A stretch of DNA of 64,000 bases, taken from Arenicola marina. Its lineage: Eukaryota > Annelida > Polychaeta > Arenicolidae. Positions within the stretch are counted from its first letter, which is position 1. Every line of letters starts with the position of its first letter. The stretch lies in the NCBI GenBank assembly GCA_964019135.1, contig OZ025256.1:434001-498000 (forward strand). Reading direction: 5' to 3'. Positions 33,423 to 46,600 of this stretch are shown here, one piece after another. The notes below the pieces were generated by a model. The model was not told the DNA's origin, searched no databases, and saw only the letters and a list, made by a program, of their open reading frames with translations. A program made the position numbers and the translations under genes.

Positions 33423-34283
33423 CTAGTTGTCCTCGTCGTGATGTTCGTCAGTTGCTGCCGGGAAAAGCAAGGAGGAACGGGAATCCTGGTTGTCGGCATT
33501 TTCCTCATCCTCGCCTGTGAGTAGTATTGACACTCGTCTCCCGCAGTCTGCCCTGTGTTCTGCCACTATACCGAATGCAAGTCCTAAAACAAAATCTCGT
33601 CAAATTAAGGGGGTCACCCCGCGGCCTGGTAGTGGGTAGCGCATTCGGCTATTGTCGTGTATACCGGTGTATGGTTCGAACCCCAACCGTGAACATGTGT
33701 TTGTACAGACTCTTGTTCTAAGTGATATTGTTCTACCAAAACAAATGGGTAAGGTTGCTTGGTTGGTTGGTTATTCAGGACGCTTTAACCACTTTTGATC
33801 ATATCGCGTCAATAGGAGAAGGAAGGGAGAGTGGAGACATTCATCTGCATCTGGGACACGTTTCATCTGACGTTCTTCCATGTTAGGGCGAAAAAATGTT
33901 TCACACAACAGCTCACGTATGACTCACGCCTACCATTAAATATCAATAAGCCGTTTCTTGGGCTCTAACATAGAGGATGGAGTGGTTCACGCAGCCACAG
34001 TTACTTGTTTCCGGGAGATTTCGTGGTTCAATTTAGCTTTGATGTGCCCAACAGCGGCCGAAAGTTGTCGTTGAACATAATTAAAATGGCTGATTTTTGT
34101 TTTGTCTTTTTTTTTCAGTCGCCGTCACATGTGTTTGGTGTGATGTTGAACAAGAACATGGGATACGGCGTGACCTGGCGGCTCAGGCTGGGCTGGGCCA
34201 TATGGCTGGGGGTGGGGGGCAGGGTCCCCCTCCTCGTCGCCGCCATTATGCACATGAGCTGGGGACGACATCACTTGATATGA
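33370..34283 (+). pseudogene. PMP22/claudin-like tetraspan gene, last two exons (copy B)
   Basis: Exon 33,370-33,516 (147 bp, the same length as in copy A) encodes (D)YFKAVQALYPIGIALIL... and ends at CCT|GTGAGT. The second exon starts after TTTTTTTCAG at 34,119 and ends at the TGA 34,281-34,283. The second exon is again out of register with the first, but by a different change near VCVW, which suggests a common intact ancestor with independent decay. The intron carries the same SINE head. No 5' exons are visible. Confidence 0.5.
33606..33690 (+). repeat. tRNA-derived SINE head (copy B)
   Basis: Homologue of 11,046-11,131 with A-box-like GGTAGTGGGTAGCG and B-box GGTTCGAACCC. Confidence 0.45.
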
Positions 34284-34448
34284 CGTCAGTAGATGCATCA
34301 CTTGATACGACGGCACTAGTCGACGCCACTTGATATGACGTCATTGACATGACGTCGCTTGATATGACGTCACTTAATATGACGTTACGAAATGACGTCA
34401 CTTAATAATGACGTCACTTAATAATGACGTCACTTAATAATGACGTCA
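34281..34448. promoter_or_regulatory. Cluster of CRE (TGACGTCA) motifs, copy B
   Basis: Seven perfect TGACGTCA palindromes at 34,281, 34,336, 34,365, 34,393, 34,409, 34,425 and 34,441. Later units are spaced exactly 16 bp (ACTTAATAATGACGTC), more regular than in copy A. Confidence 0.65.
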
Positions 34449-35019
34449 TTATGGAAAGCATCAGATCAGATTCTGTCTTATTAAACAAACAAAAAATACA
34501 CTGCGTCATGGCAATCACGAAGATTGGTTTCCATTTTTTTTATTTCTAGTGCGGTCCAGTTTATTTCTATTAATTATTCTCTGTGCTTGGGTGTGAACAA
34601 ATACAGAAACTTAAAGCAGATACAAGAAGTAGACGTCACGGTCATAGGCATTCCGGAAATTAAGATGCCTTTAATGGATGTGCCGTTCTCGTGTACAAAT
34701 ACAAGTAGAATTATTATAGTGTTGAGACTCGGCAACGTATGTTATCAGTCTGTAAAGTGGTGCAAGCCGAGAGAGCCGGCGGTGGCGTATGTTATTATTC
34801 TGGAACGTGGCCGGTGCAAGACGAGAGAACCATGTTACCGATGCCAAATTCACTGAGGTCGTGCATTCTGTCGTTTTAGACCCAACATACGTTTGTCAGA
34901 AATAATGAGTACATATATATCATTTCATATCGAATATGTGTTCGCTTGCCGCTGTTTTGTAAATCAAGCTTTTCATACAACGATTTACGAAAGAGGTATG
35001 TGTATAAACAGATCTGTGT

Positions 35020-35300
35020 AATTATAGCCGTATAATTAGATCGTATAATTATATCTGTATAATTATATCTTATTTATATCGTATTCAAATAATTATATCT
35101 ATATAACTTTATATTTGTATAATTATATCGTACAATTATATCGTACAATTATATCTCTATAATTATTTCTGTACAATTATATCTCTATAATTATTTCTGT
35201 ACAATTATATCTCTATAATTATTTCTGTACAATTATATCTCTATAATTATTTCTGTATAATTATTTCTGTATAATTATTTCTGTATAATTATTTCTATGC
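35020..35300. repeat. AT-rich minisatellite (copy B)
   Basis: Homologue of 13,189-13,370 with extra units of CTCTATAATTATTTCTG type. Confidence 0.85.
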
Positions 35301-35543
35301 AGGCCTTGTAATGATATCGACTATATCGAAATATATATCCTGTTTAAGCGTAATTAATCTATATTATATATATATATATGACACATTTTAGTGCATACTT
35401 GTTTATGTGGCAGTATCCCGCCATGCTCTCGAATTGCCTTTTATTCGGCGCAAAGGTATCACCCAAGTTATTTTACTGCATTTTACTGAACACATCAGTC
35501 TAATATTAGATATAGCTCTACCTCTAACTGATTTAGTATATAG

Positions 35544-35694
35544 TGTTCGGTTGGTTTGGAAGCATGTAACGTTTTGTTTTCGGTAATTAGAGAGTGTTGT
35601 TGTGTTTCCGGTAACGAGGCCGGCTTGGTGTGATTTGAAGAAAAGAAAGGTATATTTCGCTTCAAGAAGTTTCGTGAATACCATCGTAAGAACA
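35544..35694 (+). repeat. BEL/Pao 5' LTR
   Basis: Starts TGTTCGG and ends TAAGAACA, 151 bp. About 97% identical to the 3' LTR. Confidence 0.93.
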
Positions 35695-35697
35695 TTT

Positions 35698-35715
35698 TGG
35701 TAGCAGAGCGTGGTC
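35698..35715 (+). other. BEL/Pao primer-binding site
   Basis: TGGTAGCAGAGCGTGG begins three bases after the 5' LTR, the expected place and TGG start for a tRNA primer-binding site. The tRNA species was not determined. Confidence 0.6.
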
Positions 35716-38700
35716 GACCGTGAGTCTCACATATAACATAACCATGAAAAAGCTGAAAAATCAGAAAGCTAAGGCGAAGGCTGCATTCACTCGCACCAGC
35801 ACGCGGTTGTGCAATCTATGGAAAGCGGATGCGGCCAAAATGAGATAAATTCAAATTTGGACTCTGTGACCATAGCATTTGAAGGAGTGATATTTGCCTG
35901 TGAACAGTTAGAAGAATTCTATGAAGGCATCGGCGATAACAGGAACGTCCGACTGGTAGGACGCGAACTCGAAGATATTGAAGAAAGATTCAGTGATTAT
36001 AGTCGAATGGTGCAACAGCATTTACAGCACTGTTATCCGCATACTCGGTCTCAGGCACCTCGCCGGCCGCCAACCGTGCAGCCGGTGCCAGAACAGCAAA
36101 GCACTCCAAGACAACTGTCAGAACAATTCCGACATGAAATCAGCCAACGGGAGGCTGAACTTGAACGCATTCCGTCTCAAATTGAAAGAACTTTCGAAGA
36201 ATGTCAGATTCATATACGAGAGATGAAAGGACCACAGCAGCCATCTGTATCACCACACCAGAACGCAATTAACCAGACCCACGTTGCAACCCACCCAGGT
36301 GAACAGCATTCATCGCATGCATCACACGAGTTATCAGAGTATGTGGCTGCAACTCAGGCCCAACCAGCTAATCACCGGGTTATTACATCGACGCCATTTA
36401 TGCTGCCTGCAATGCCATCCACTGCCTCACATGTACATCAACCTCTCAGCACCCAGCCTCAGGCAAGTCCAATTAGAAGCGTGTCAGCGGCAAATATGCA
36501 GTCATACCAGCAATCTGGAGGTCTTGAACCAGAGGGTCATCGCCATGGAACAATAGTGGGGTCCCAGCAATTATTACCCAATGAAAATTACCCTGTGGGT
36601 TTGGGACAAGCAGGAAACAGTTGTAGTGGCGTTAATGCAGATCCCTCAGTACTCCTTCCCAGGGTGAGTCTGCCCAAGTTCTCTGGGGACAAGAGAGCTT
36701 ACGAAGCCTGGCGATCAGCCTTTGATGCATGTGTCGACAGCGCCAGAATAGTGCCGGAGTACAAACTGCTGCGCCCGCGAGAGAGCTTGCAAGGTGAAGC
36801 GTTAAAGGTGGTGGAAAGCTTGGGTTTCTCGGCACAAGCTTATGAGGTGGCCAAGGCTCGGCTAGAGAGGAAGTATAGCGGAAAGCAACGGGCACTAACT
36901 CTGCGCCTCGAAGAGTTAGATCAGTTCAAGCTTGTTAGAGACAACTGCGAAAAGGATTTGGAGCGCTTGGCAGAATTGTTAGATATGGTCGTTGTCAACC
37001 TTCATGAAGCCGAGCTGGGGAACGGATCCTTATATATAGCTATCCAGCGCAAGTTGAGCAAATCGCTACTCGCCAAGTACAAACAGTGGATTTGTGAAAG
37101 TAATCGCGAGGAAACCGTGCTAGTCTTAAGAGATTTCATTGACAGAGAAGCCGAGTTCCTCACAACTGCATCCGAAACTCTATGTGGAATCAACAAGGAC
37201 TGGGGAAGAAAAGAGAAGACCGCTTCAACTGGGCGGACGTTCCTGACCCAAGACGAGACCAAGGGTGCTATGAAGCCGCAGTCGAAGTGCCACCTGTGTC
37301 AGTCTCGCCATGGCATGTGGGCTTGTAGCCGCTTCCGGGCCATGTCAATACCACTCCGGTGGAACGTGGCCAAGGAACACAGACTTTGCTTTAGGTGCCT
37401 CCGGGATGGTCATCAAGGCCAAGCGTGCATTAGGGGTCGAACATGCGGTCTAAATGGATGCGAATTATCCCATCATCGTCTGCTGCACAAGGATCGAGTG
37501 ATCCCTCAATCAGACCGTCCACGTGAAGCCGAGGTAAGAGACAGGGATTCAGTGAGGTCAGTAAATGGTAGAAACACGGAAGCAAGTTCCCATGGTAACT
37601 CCACCATGGAAGGAGAGCGAAGCCCGAGAACCATGTTGACTGAGCATACAAAGTCTACAGAGTTTGTCGCCCTAAGGACAGTGCCTGTCTATCTGTCCAA
37701 CGGACAGCGGAAATTGAAAGTGAATGCTCTATTGGACGAGGCACTTAGCAAGAGCTATTTGAACAGCGACATAGCTGCGGAACTAGGTCTCGACGGAACC
37801 CACCAAGAACTAACTGTAAACGTCCTAAATGGCAATCAAGAGCGTTTTGACACAGCTGTTGTTGATTTCACAATTCAAAGTGTCCACGGCGATCTGCATA
37901 AGGAAGCGTCAGCGTATACCACAGAACGTGTGACGGGAGACATGCAGGTGGTGAACTGGAATGAAGCAAAGCACAAGTGGACGCATCTGAAAGGAATTAG
38001 CTTCCCAAAGGTTGGGCCACGACCCATCGTCGACCTGTTGATCGGTGTGGATCAATCTGATCTTCTGTATTCATTAAAGGACATACGCGGACTTCCTGGA
38101 GAGCCTATCGCTCGACTGACGCCACTGGGATGGACCTGCGTCGGTAACACCGAGATGGCGACGAGTAGCCCTCAGGCAAACTTCGCCTTTTTCGTGAAGG
38201 ATTCGAACAACCTTGAAGCACTTGTTCGTCGCTTTTGGGAACTTGAAGATGTCCAAGGTACTCAAATTGTCAAACCGGGAGGCAAGGCCGCTATGGACTT
38301 CGTGTCAAAGTCTCTAGTGTTTCGGGATGGCCATTACCAGGTTGCTACGCCGTGGAAAGTCGATAGACCCAAACTACCGGACAACTACAGTATGGCATTG
38401 CGCAGACTGCAAAATACTGAAAAACGCCTGTTGAAATGCCCAAAGGTTGGTGAGGCATACGCAGGGGTGTTACAGGATTATCAGGACAAGGGGTACATTC
38501 GCAAAGTTTCCCCTAATGAACAGAAACCTGATGAGGTGTGGTATCTGCCCCACTTTCCAGTCCTAAGACCGGACCAGGAAACGACAAAGACAAGGATCGT
38601 GTTCGATGCGTCAGCCGAGTGCGAAGGAATCTCACTCAATGATGTCGTCAAACATGGACCCAAGTTACAAAACGACTTTGTGGATGTTCTCCTTCGTTTC

Positions 38701-41700
38701 CGACGCGACCCCGTTGCTCTGATGAGTGATGTCAAGGCGATGTACCTACAGATAAAACTGAACACTGCGGATCGCCCATACCATCGATTCTTGTGGCGCG
38801 ATCTAAAAACGGACAACGAACCGGATGTATACGAATTCGAAAGGGTTGTGTTTGGAGTGAACTCGTCGCCATTTCAGGAGTCCAGGAGCAGGAGTCCAGG
38901 AGCACGCCCGGCAGCACCAAGCGGAGTGGCCGGTCGGCGCTGACGCCATCATTAACAGCACTTACATGGACGACACCATGGACTCGGTCGCCGACTTGGA
39001 GAAAGGCATCGACTTTTATAATCAAACAACAAGTCTATGGAACGCGGCTGGAATGCACGCCAGGAAGTGGCTTTCTAACGCGCCTGACGCATTGGAACAC
39101 ATCCCTCACTCAGACTGCGCGAAAGAGGTGGATCTTGATCGGGGTGAATTCCCTGCCGTCAAAACCCTCGGAGTCATGTGGTCACCCATGGAAGACGAGT
39201 TCCTATTTCGCTTCAACCAATCTCCACACGATTTGACTTATACAAAACACGAATTCCTGAAGAGGATAGCAACATTATTTGACCCTTTGGGGTTTCTGAC
39301 GCCGTACACCGTTCGTGCAAAAGTCCTTCTACAGGAAATGTGGGCAGCTGGCCTGGCCTGGGACGATCCATTAGATGAAGTGACAGTAACAAAAGCAAGA
39401 CAGTGGTTTGGTGAGCTTAACGATCTGCAAAACATACGCATTCCTCGTTGTCTCCGGCTACCTGGAGAACCGCAGGACACTGGCCTGCACGTATTCGTGG
39501 ACGCCTCTACTGCTGCTTACGGAGCCGTCGCTTATGTGAGACACACCAACGCCGATAGGGAAGCTACTTGTCGTCTTGTTGCCTCGAAGTGCCGTGTGGC
39601 TCCGCTGCAAGCCGTCACTATCCCTCGTCTGGAGTTGATGGCTGCTGTCGTTGGTTTGCGACTAGCTGAGACGGCCGGCAAGGCGCTACGTATGCCATCC
39701 CATTCATGGACATTCTGGTCTGACAGCATGGATGTGCTGTATTGGATCCGGGGAAATCCAAGGTAAAACCAGCCCGGCTCAGTGGAGACATGTTCCTTCC
39801 AAGCAAAACCCGGCCGATGCGCTGTCCAGGGGAAAGACAGTATCTACGCCTGCGACGGAGAGCAAATGGTGGAACGGGCCATCGTTTCTTGGGCAAGAGG
39901 ACGACGAGTGGCCCGAGAACAAGATCGACACAACCTTGAGGGTTAGTGCCAAAACACTCAATGACCGACACGGAATGACCCACGTTCGGGCACAAACATT
40001 CGTCACCAATATCCTTGAGAATCGATTGACTCCGGAGCGATACTCAAGTTGGACTATGCTTACGAGGGTCCATGCCAAGATGCGTCGCTTCGTGGAAAAC
40101 TGTCGCTTACCCAGTGGCATACGCCAAGCGGGACCGACCACGCCCGATGAAATAACTAGCGCCGAAACGTATTACTTCCGGCTCGCACAACGGGAAATGT
40201 TCGAAGAGGAGCTACGAGCAATACATGCTGGAAAAGAGTTACCGAGTGGATCCAAACTTCCTTCATTGAAGCCAGCAATGGACGAGGAAGGGGTACTGAG
40301 ATGCACTGGCAGACTTGAGTTCGCGGAGTGTCTGCCGTGGGAAGCACGCCACCCCATAATCTTACCTCGCCATCATCGGATTACCAAGCTGGTAATAAAA
40401 GATATACGTGAACACTGCCTGCATGGCGGAACAAACCAGGTGCTGGCGCAGTTGTCAGCACGCTGCTGGGTCGTTTCGGCAAGAGAGGCGATAAGGGAGT
40501 GGGAAAGGGAATGTTCTGAATGTAAACGGAGGAAAGCCGCCCCCGCGGCCCAGCAAATGGCCCCATTACCGGAACTGCGCACGCGTGTGTCATTGCGTGC
40601 GTTTAGCCAGACTTCAATGGACTTCGCCGGGCCATTCTTCACAAAACAGGGGAGAGGCAAGACCCGACAAAAGAGATACCTGTGCTTGTTCACGTGTCTT
40701 GCCACCCGAGCGGTCCACCTGGAAGTTGCCAATGGGCTTGATACCGACTCTTTCCTAAACGCCTTTTTCCGCATGGCTTCGCGACGCGGTATGCCAACTG
40801 AAGTTTTATCGGACAACGGGACACACCTCGTTGGTGCCGCTAACGAACTGGAGGGGCTGGCGGCTCTGGACAAAGGGCAAATACAGGAGAGGTCGGCCAG
40901 CGACGGGGTGAAGTGGAATTTCAATCCGCCTGCGGCCCCCCATTTTAACGGCGTGCATGAGATTATGATTAAGGCAGCGAAGAAGGCCATCTACGCCATC
41001 CTGAGATCCGCAGACGTGACGGATGAAGAGCTGCTTAGTGCCGTGGTGGGGGCAGAGGGATTGATTAACTCTCGACCGTTAACATATCAGTCGGCAAACC
41101 CAGCTGACTGTGTGCCCCTCACACCCAACCATTTTCTACACGGTCAGGTTGGCGGCAGATTTGCACCTGAAGCTGTGGACAGAGTAGCGTTCAACCCAAG
41201 AAAACGCTGGAGGCGGGTACAGGAGCTAGTGCGCCATTTCTGGCACAAGTGGCTTTCCTAGTGGTTACCTGGCCTGAACGCAAGAAAGAAGTGGGCGCGC
41301 GATAGCAGGGATCTACAGACTGGCGATCTCGTGATCGTTGTATCGCCTGATACTCCGCGTGTTCAGTGGCCGCTGGGACGTGTCGTCGCGACCTATCCTG
41401 GACGTGAACGGCGCGTTCGCGTCGCTGACGTCAAAGTCAGAGGCAGTACCATGCGTCGACCCATAGTTAAACTGTGTCCACTGGTGGATCTTTGAACGCA
41501 CCATAACGTTTGTTTTGACGATGAACATTAACCGGATTATTAGCGTTTTAAGTAAATAAACATTAATAGCAATTGATGTAACACTAGAACACATTATGAA
41601 GCGGTTTTACATTACGTCCGTGGACTAAAACGTCCTGTCCGAGTAAAACAGTATTAAGTGGGCTAGTTTAAGTTCGACCTACTAGCGTGTTGATATTGTC

Positions 41701-41705
41701 ACATC

Positions 41706-41719
41706 AAGGAAGGGGAGGA
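41706..41719 (+). other. BEL/Pao polypurine tract
   Basis: AAGGAAGGGGAGGA lies immediately before the 3' LTR, the plus-strand priming site of LTR elements. Confidence 0.85.
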
Positions 41720-41870
41720 TGTTCGGTTGGTTTTGAAGCATGTAACGTTTTGTTGTCGGTAATTAGAGAGTGTTGTTGTTTTTCCGGTAACGAGGCCGGC
41801 TTGGTGTGATTTGAAGAAAATAAAGGTATATTTCGCTTCAAGAAGTTTCGTGAATACCATCGTAAGAACA
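41720..41870 (+). repeat. BEL/Pao 3' LTR
   Basis: 151 bp, TGTTCGG to TAAGAACA, followed by the TATAG target duplication. Confidence 0.93.
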
Positions 41871-41875
41871 TATAG

Positions 41876-41961
41876 CATATAGTTATTTATTATATTTATA
41901 AGTACAATATTAAACACAGGTCTGGGGAGGTCCTGCAGGTGTAACTCAAGACATAGTATTG

Positions 41962-41994
<33 letters not shown>

Positions 41995-42229
41995 TCTATA
42001 TGTTTATATGAATATATGTAGGATATATATATATATATCATTGCCATATAAAATATAACACTTATATATATATTACGGACAAACGAGGCACTTGCACATT
42101 TCATGGATAAAGAACACTGTCTTGATATCTCTAGATCAAGATTAAAACAAGAGATATTCGACCATAGGTCGAGGACGAAAATATATAAGTACATTGGGAA
42201 GCTGTATTAATGGCGACGTTACGAGTCGT
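41876..42229. other. AT-rich spacer with (TA)n microsatellites
   Basis: Contains several (TA)n runs (41,961-42,075) and a short unassigned segment. No gene is supported. Confidence 0.6.
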
Positions 42230-44560
42230 CAGGGCCAATTTCGGCCAAAGGGCCTTATAGGGGCAATTTGGGCTAAATGCTGCCTTCGACAGGCAGTGTG
42301 GCACTGTAGCCGGAGCTTAATTGAACATCCAGTTTGAAGCCAAGGCGCTTCTCTTGAAGCAATATTAACGGTACTTTCGTATCTTTTATTTATTATGTCT
42401 TCGTGACTTCACGAACTTCATTTGACGATCACGACAATATTCGCGATGGCTTCTACTTTGTTAAGTATACCTACTTGCAAAATCATGGATGAATATCCCT
42501 TGCGCCAAAAAAGTTACACCCGGCACAAACTGTCCCTGAACAAGACCTGCAACGTCAAACTACCCGAAAGTCGCCATACCTTATAATAGCTGAGTAATAG
42601 CTTACTAAAGATGTGTGAGGTCATGACGTTATAGTGAAGTTATGACGTGACGCACGACAACGTCCAAGTGGCAATACGCCATGGTTTACTGCCAAAAGTT
42701 ATTCGATTAAAGAGCTAGGCGATAGAAAGAATAGTCCTTCAGCTATGGTTTGACGAAATGGCCAAAAGTTGCATTAGTTCATCATTGCGGAGACACGGAG
42801 ACCTAGGACAAGAACAAAGAACACTGCAGGCGAAGTGATATAGCAACTCATTTGTTTCTTTTACTAGGTTTCTGCCGATCAATGGTCCCTACCATTTGGC
42901 CTAAAGATCACAGCTCCGGCATGTTTTTCTTCATTTTGACGTTGTTTTCAAGATGGACACAATCTCCATTCACTCATCATTGGTGGCCTTCAAAGGTGTA
43001 GTCCCACTTTGAAGCGCTCTAGCGCCATAACTGAGCAACATCCGCCTCATTGAAGCATTAAGTAATCTGTAGATGCTTATTGGCAACTAGTTGGCGAAAA
43101 GAATGCAATTTTAGCATTTTTATCTGATTTTTGACGATTTATCTTTCAATGGCAAGAATCTGTATGTTTATCATTAGGCCAGTGGCTTCGTTGCCATGGA
43201 AACAAAAAGTAATACAGAGATCGCCGTCTTTTTCTTATAACTTGCTTTAAGGTGATATTACCTCACTGTGTGGTGAAGGAGACTGATATAGCTTGACCGG
43301 AAGTAGGTCATATTCGATCAAGTTCATTTTCCCCATAGGATCCTATGTTAAACGATTTCGACTATATACCGAAAAGGAATGTGGCTATGAAACCATGTTG
43401 ACAGATTATGACTCAGCTCAGTATTATCCATCCACAGCTGCAAGCATTGAGTGATGGCTTGAATAGGACACCCGTGGGAGCCTCTGCTAACACCAAAAAG
43501 CCGTATCTTTCACCATTGGCCAGATTTCAAAAAAATCCTGTGACGTCACTATTTGCTCCAATCGCATGCGATAAGCACTGAGGCTATTATGTATCATGTT
43601 TAACTAAGAAAAAAATGAAGGTGTCGCTTGATGGAGGCACTTGTGAAATTCACGACAAAACATTTTTCCCAGCCTAAAGATACAGCGCTTTAACATTGGA
43701 AGTCCCATAGAGAACTGCCGTCGGCCCTGGAACCGGAAGTAAGATAGGAACATATTGTTTTTAGTTTGCAGCTATACGAGAAACTACTTTTCCTACAATA
43801 TAATGCTACTTACTCATTTTTGGGATTGTTTTCTGATTTTTTCCGATTTTTTGTAAGTACCAAAAGTGACGTCACGTGACGCATCAGAGAACTCTAAGAT
43901 TCGACACAACTCATCACAATTCATATTTCTATGGCATATTAGAACATGATAGCGATAGCTTTATGGCAAATGGGCCCAAAAGCGAGAAAACTGACAGAGG
44001 TCATTTAGTGCGTTTTCCGCAAAACTGATGACCTCATTTTGCTCGAAAATGAGTACTACGCATCAAAAAGTGATCAATATAGGAAAACTGCGTCTTAGAG
44101 GGTAGCATATTTTGAAACTAACCAGAGACCTTTAGCCTAAATATTTACGGAGATATAAGCGTTTTTAGTTATTTTTTCAAAAAATCGCTGTGACCTTGAC
44201 ATTTGACCTTTTGATCTGCGTGACAAATATGTTGTAGCCCTATTGCGTAGCTATTACGTACTGAAGACTGTGAATCGGTGCATGCAGTTGTTAGGCCATA
44301 AGAAGACTTCCCGTTTTTGCGTGAAACAGACATACAAACAGACAAACAAGAACTGGGGCACTGATGATGACGAAAATCGACTTTGGGTCAAAGAGCGTGT
44401 CTTTTGAAACATACTGAGCGAAACCGCAACCTTGTACGATGATTATTAATTAACTTATTAATAACAAAGCCTATTTGTTTATTCCAGTAGCTTAACAATG
44501 GCTCTTTCTCTCCTATTATAACTACTTATAGAGTCCTAGTGAAGTTAGCGGTCGCCTATG
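42230..44560. repeat. DR1 repeat family, unit 1 of 3
   Basis: Non-coding unit beginning with a GGGCAATTTGGGCTAAATG-like segment. It contains GGCACAAACTGTCCCTGAAC (42,518), GTGGGAGCCTCTGCTAACAC, AACCGGAAGTAAGATAGGAA and ACGCATCAAAAAGTGA, and near its right side TGACCTTGACATTTGACCT (44,191-44,209). It is very similar to unit 3 (offset about 4.69 kb) and diverged from unit 2. Confidence 0.75.
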
Positions 44561-46600
44561 TAGGTAAGCAGATTGGAACAATTACGGCCTTCAGCGGCCA
44601 ACTTGGGCTAAAATGGCCTTCAATAGGGCAAATTGGGCGCTGCTGGCACTACCTTGAACCATGTGCGCACTTTATTAATCGATATCGCCCAATAGTGCGA
44701 CGACTAAGGGTGCTAGAACCGATTAGATGGCACCTAAACCCATGTTTTCGACCATTGCGCGTCTGTTGGTGCCTTTTAGGACTATCTATATCTCTTAGTA
44801 AAGGAGCTGCGGCGCGTACGCACTGCCTAGAACTTGACGTCACGATGTCGTCACATGGCGCATCTTTCTCCCGCCGATTCAATGCTACATTAGAAGTTAA
44901 ATTAACATGCATTTTGAGGTCAAGAGTGATTGAGTTGACTCAATATTACCAGCACTATGAATTTTACCTTTTATTTAAGATGACGTCATCGTGACGTCAC
45001 ATGACGTCATCGTGACGTCACATGACGTCACTGACGGTCACGGAAATGCTCAAGATGGCTTCTAGTTTATATAGTATACCTACCTATGAAGTCGGGAGAT
45101 AGTAACTATTAGCAAAACTCCTAGAAATGAAGCAAGCGCAACATTTCCTAGAAGCACGTTAGCTATGACGTCATTTTTGACGCACACTTATTCCCTGTGA
45201 CAAAGAAGTTAGGCACGACATAAGTTGTTCCTGAAAACTACCTGTAACGACAAATAAACCGGAAGTCGCATAATAGCTGAGTAATAGCCTTCGTAAGATG
45301 TGGACGTCATGGCGTCATAGTCACGTTATGCCGTGTCGCACGACAACGTCCAAGTAGAACAACGCAAACGTTTATAGCGTCAACTATTTACCACAAAGAT
45401 CACAGCTCTGACATGTTTTGCTGATTTTTGACGAATTTTTGAAGATGGCCAAAATCACCATTGGCTCAGCATTGGGGCCTCGCCGAGGAGTCACCACACC
45501 TTGAAGCGCTCCAGCGCCGAAACAAAGCACGATTTGTCCAATCGGAGCATAGAGTAATCTGTACAGGCATCCTATTAACCAATTGGCGCAAAAATTGCAG
45601 GTCTAGCATATTTTTCTGAATTTTGACAATTTTTTTTACAAAATGATCACACTCCGTATGTTTACAATGGGTCCAAATGTTCCGTTGCCATGGAAACAAA
45701 ACTGGGAGATATAAATGCCATTTTGACTTTTTAGAATTTATGACACATCCAATTGGAAGAATCGTGGCGATTTGGATGCCAATCGACTCAGCCGTTTATG
45801 CGCTATGAGGTTATATATAATAAGCTATATTTTCCCCATAGCAAAGATACGAACTTTTAACATGGCAAAGTAAAATTGAAATTATCTTTTTTTAACTAAG
45901 AAACAACTAGGCGGTAAAATTAGAAGTCCAATGACCAAATTCCGATCCCTTTATTTTTAATATTAATTGAACAGTGAATTTATTTCGTCTTTAAATGTTT
46001 TATTTTTTTGACGTCACGTGACGTAATTGACGGTAAACTTTTTTCTTTTAATTAGGTCACATCGACTCCTTTAACAAAGTTCTGGAAGTTGACGACGATT
46101 GAAAAAGCGAAAGTGGGAAAACAATGTACATCTAGTTTTAACATACGGACACGGTGAAATATGACGTCATTTTGCGCGAAAACGAGTGCCACGCATCTCA
46201 AAATGATCATTATCAATTTATGTCCCCGAACGCGAGGAACATTTTGATGCCAGTTTTATCTTTCTAAACTCACTATTAAGCAAACTACAGCGTGTTGAAG
46301 CTTTTTTCATGATCGAGTGACCTTGACCTTGACCTTTGACCTAATAACTATACTAATCACCTGCAAGAGAAGTATATTATAGCCCTATTGTGTAGCAATG
46401 CGCTACCATAATCTATCGATAATCGCTTTAGCCATTAGGACGCCAGGACACTTACAATTTTCGGAAAAGTGCTGATTGGAACAGACATACATAGAAACAA
46501 GAAGTCAGTGAGGACACTGATGATGACGAAAATCGACTCTAGGTCGAAGAGCGTGTCTATCTGAACATGTTGATCGAAACCGCGACCGTCCACGATGATT
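44561..46600. repeat. DR1 repeat family, unit 2 of 3 (diverged)
   Basis: Shares block order with units 1 and 3 (AACTTGGGCTAAAATGG start, AAGATGGCTTCTAGTTTA, CAAGAAGTCAGTGAGG near the end) but is more diverged. It carries the longest motif of the family, TGACCTTGACCTTGACCTTT followed by GACCT (46,318-46,342), and the CRE cluster at 44,981-45,030. No conserved ORF. Confidence 0.7.
44981..45030. promoter_or_regulatory. Five perfect CREs in 50 bp
   Basis: TGACGTCA at 44,981, 44,992, 45,002, 45,013 and 45,023, alternating 10- and 11-bp spacing, which is about one DNA turn each. It is a 21-bp tandem repeat (TGACGTCATCGTGACGTCAC core) inside the DR1 repeat unit. Confidence 0.7.

Larger units (their letters stand above)
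27705..35490. repeat. Segmental duplication copy B, first part
   Basis: 27,705-30,400 matches 54,848-57,520 (start GTGTTGGAGCTGCCGGAT in both), and 29,505-35,490 matches copy A in pieces (1-1,035; 6,840-7,820; 9,060-12,260; 12,745-13,620). The copy resumes at 49,656 after a BEL element and a block of DR1 repeats. Confidence 0.75.
35544..41870 (+). mobile_element. BEL/Pao LTR retrotransposon, nearly complete, broken
   Basis: A 6.3-kb BEL/Pao element. It has 151-bp LTRs at both ends, 5-bp TATAG duplications at 35,539-35,543 and 41,871-41,875, a primer-binding site after the 5' LTR and a polypurine tract before the 3' LTR. Parts in order: gag-like region with DUF1759 (~35,810-37,250), zinc-knuckle region (~37,270-37,480), DUF1758-type aspartic protease (~37,660-38,050), reverse transcriptase (~38,450-39,050), A17/RNase H region (~39,200-39,760), integrase zinc-binding and core domains (~40,340-41,000), and a DUF5641-like tail (~41,180-41,490). 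The coding region is broken in about two or three places. The LTRs differ at about 4 of 151 positions, so the insertion is young and postdates the A/B duplication. Confidence 0.93.

Noticed and set aside
35809-41261. Host protein genes in the BEL interval
   Set aside because: All domains belong to BEL/Pao gag and pol between two LTRs; no host gene is needed to explain them.
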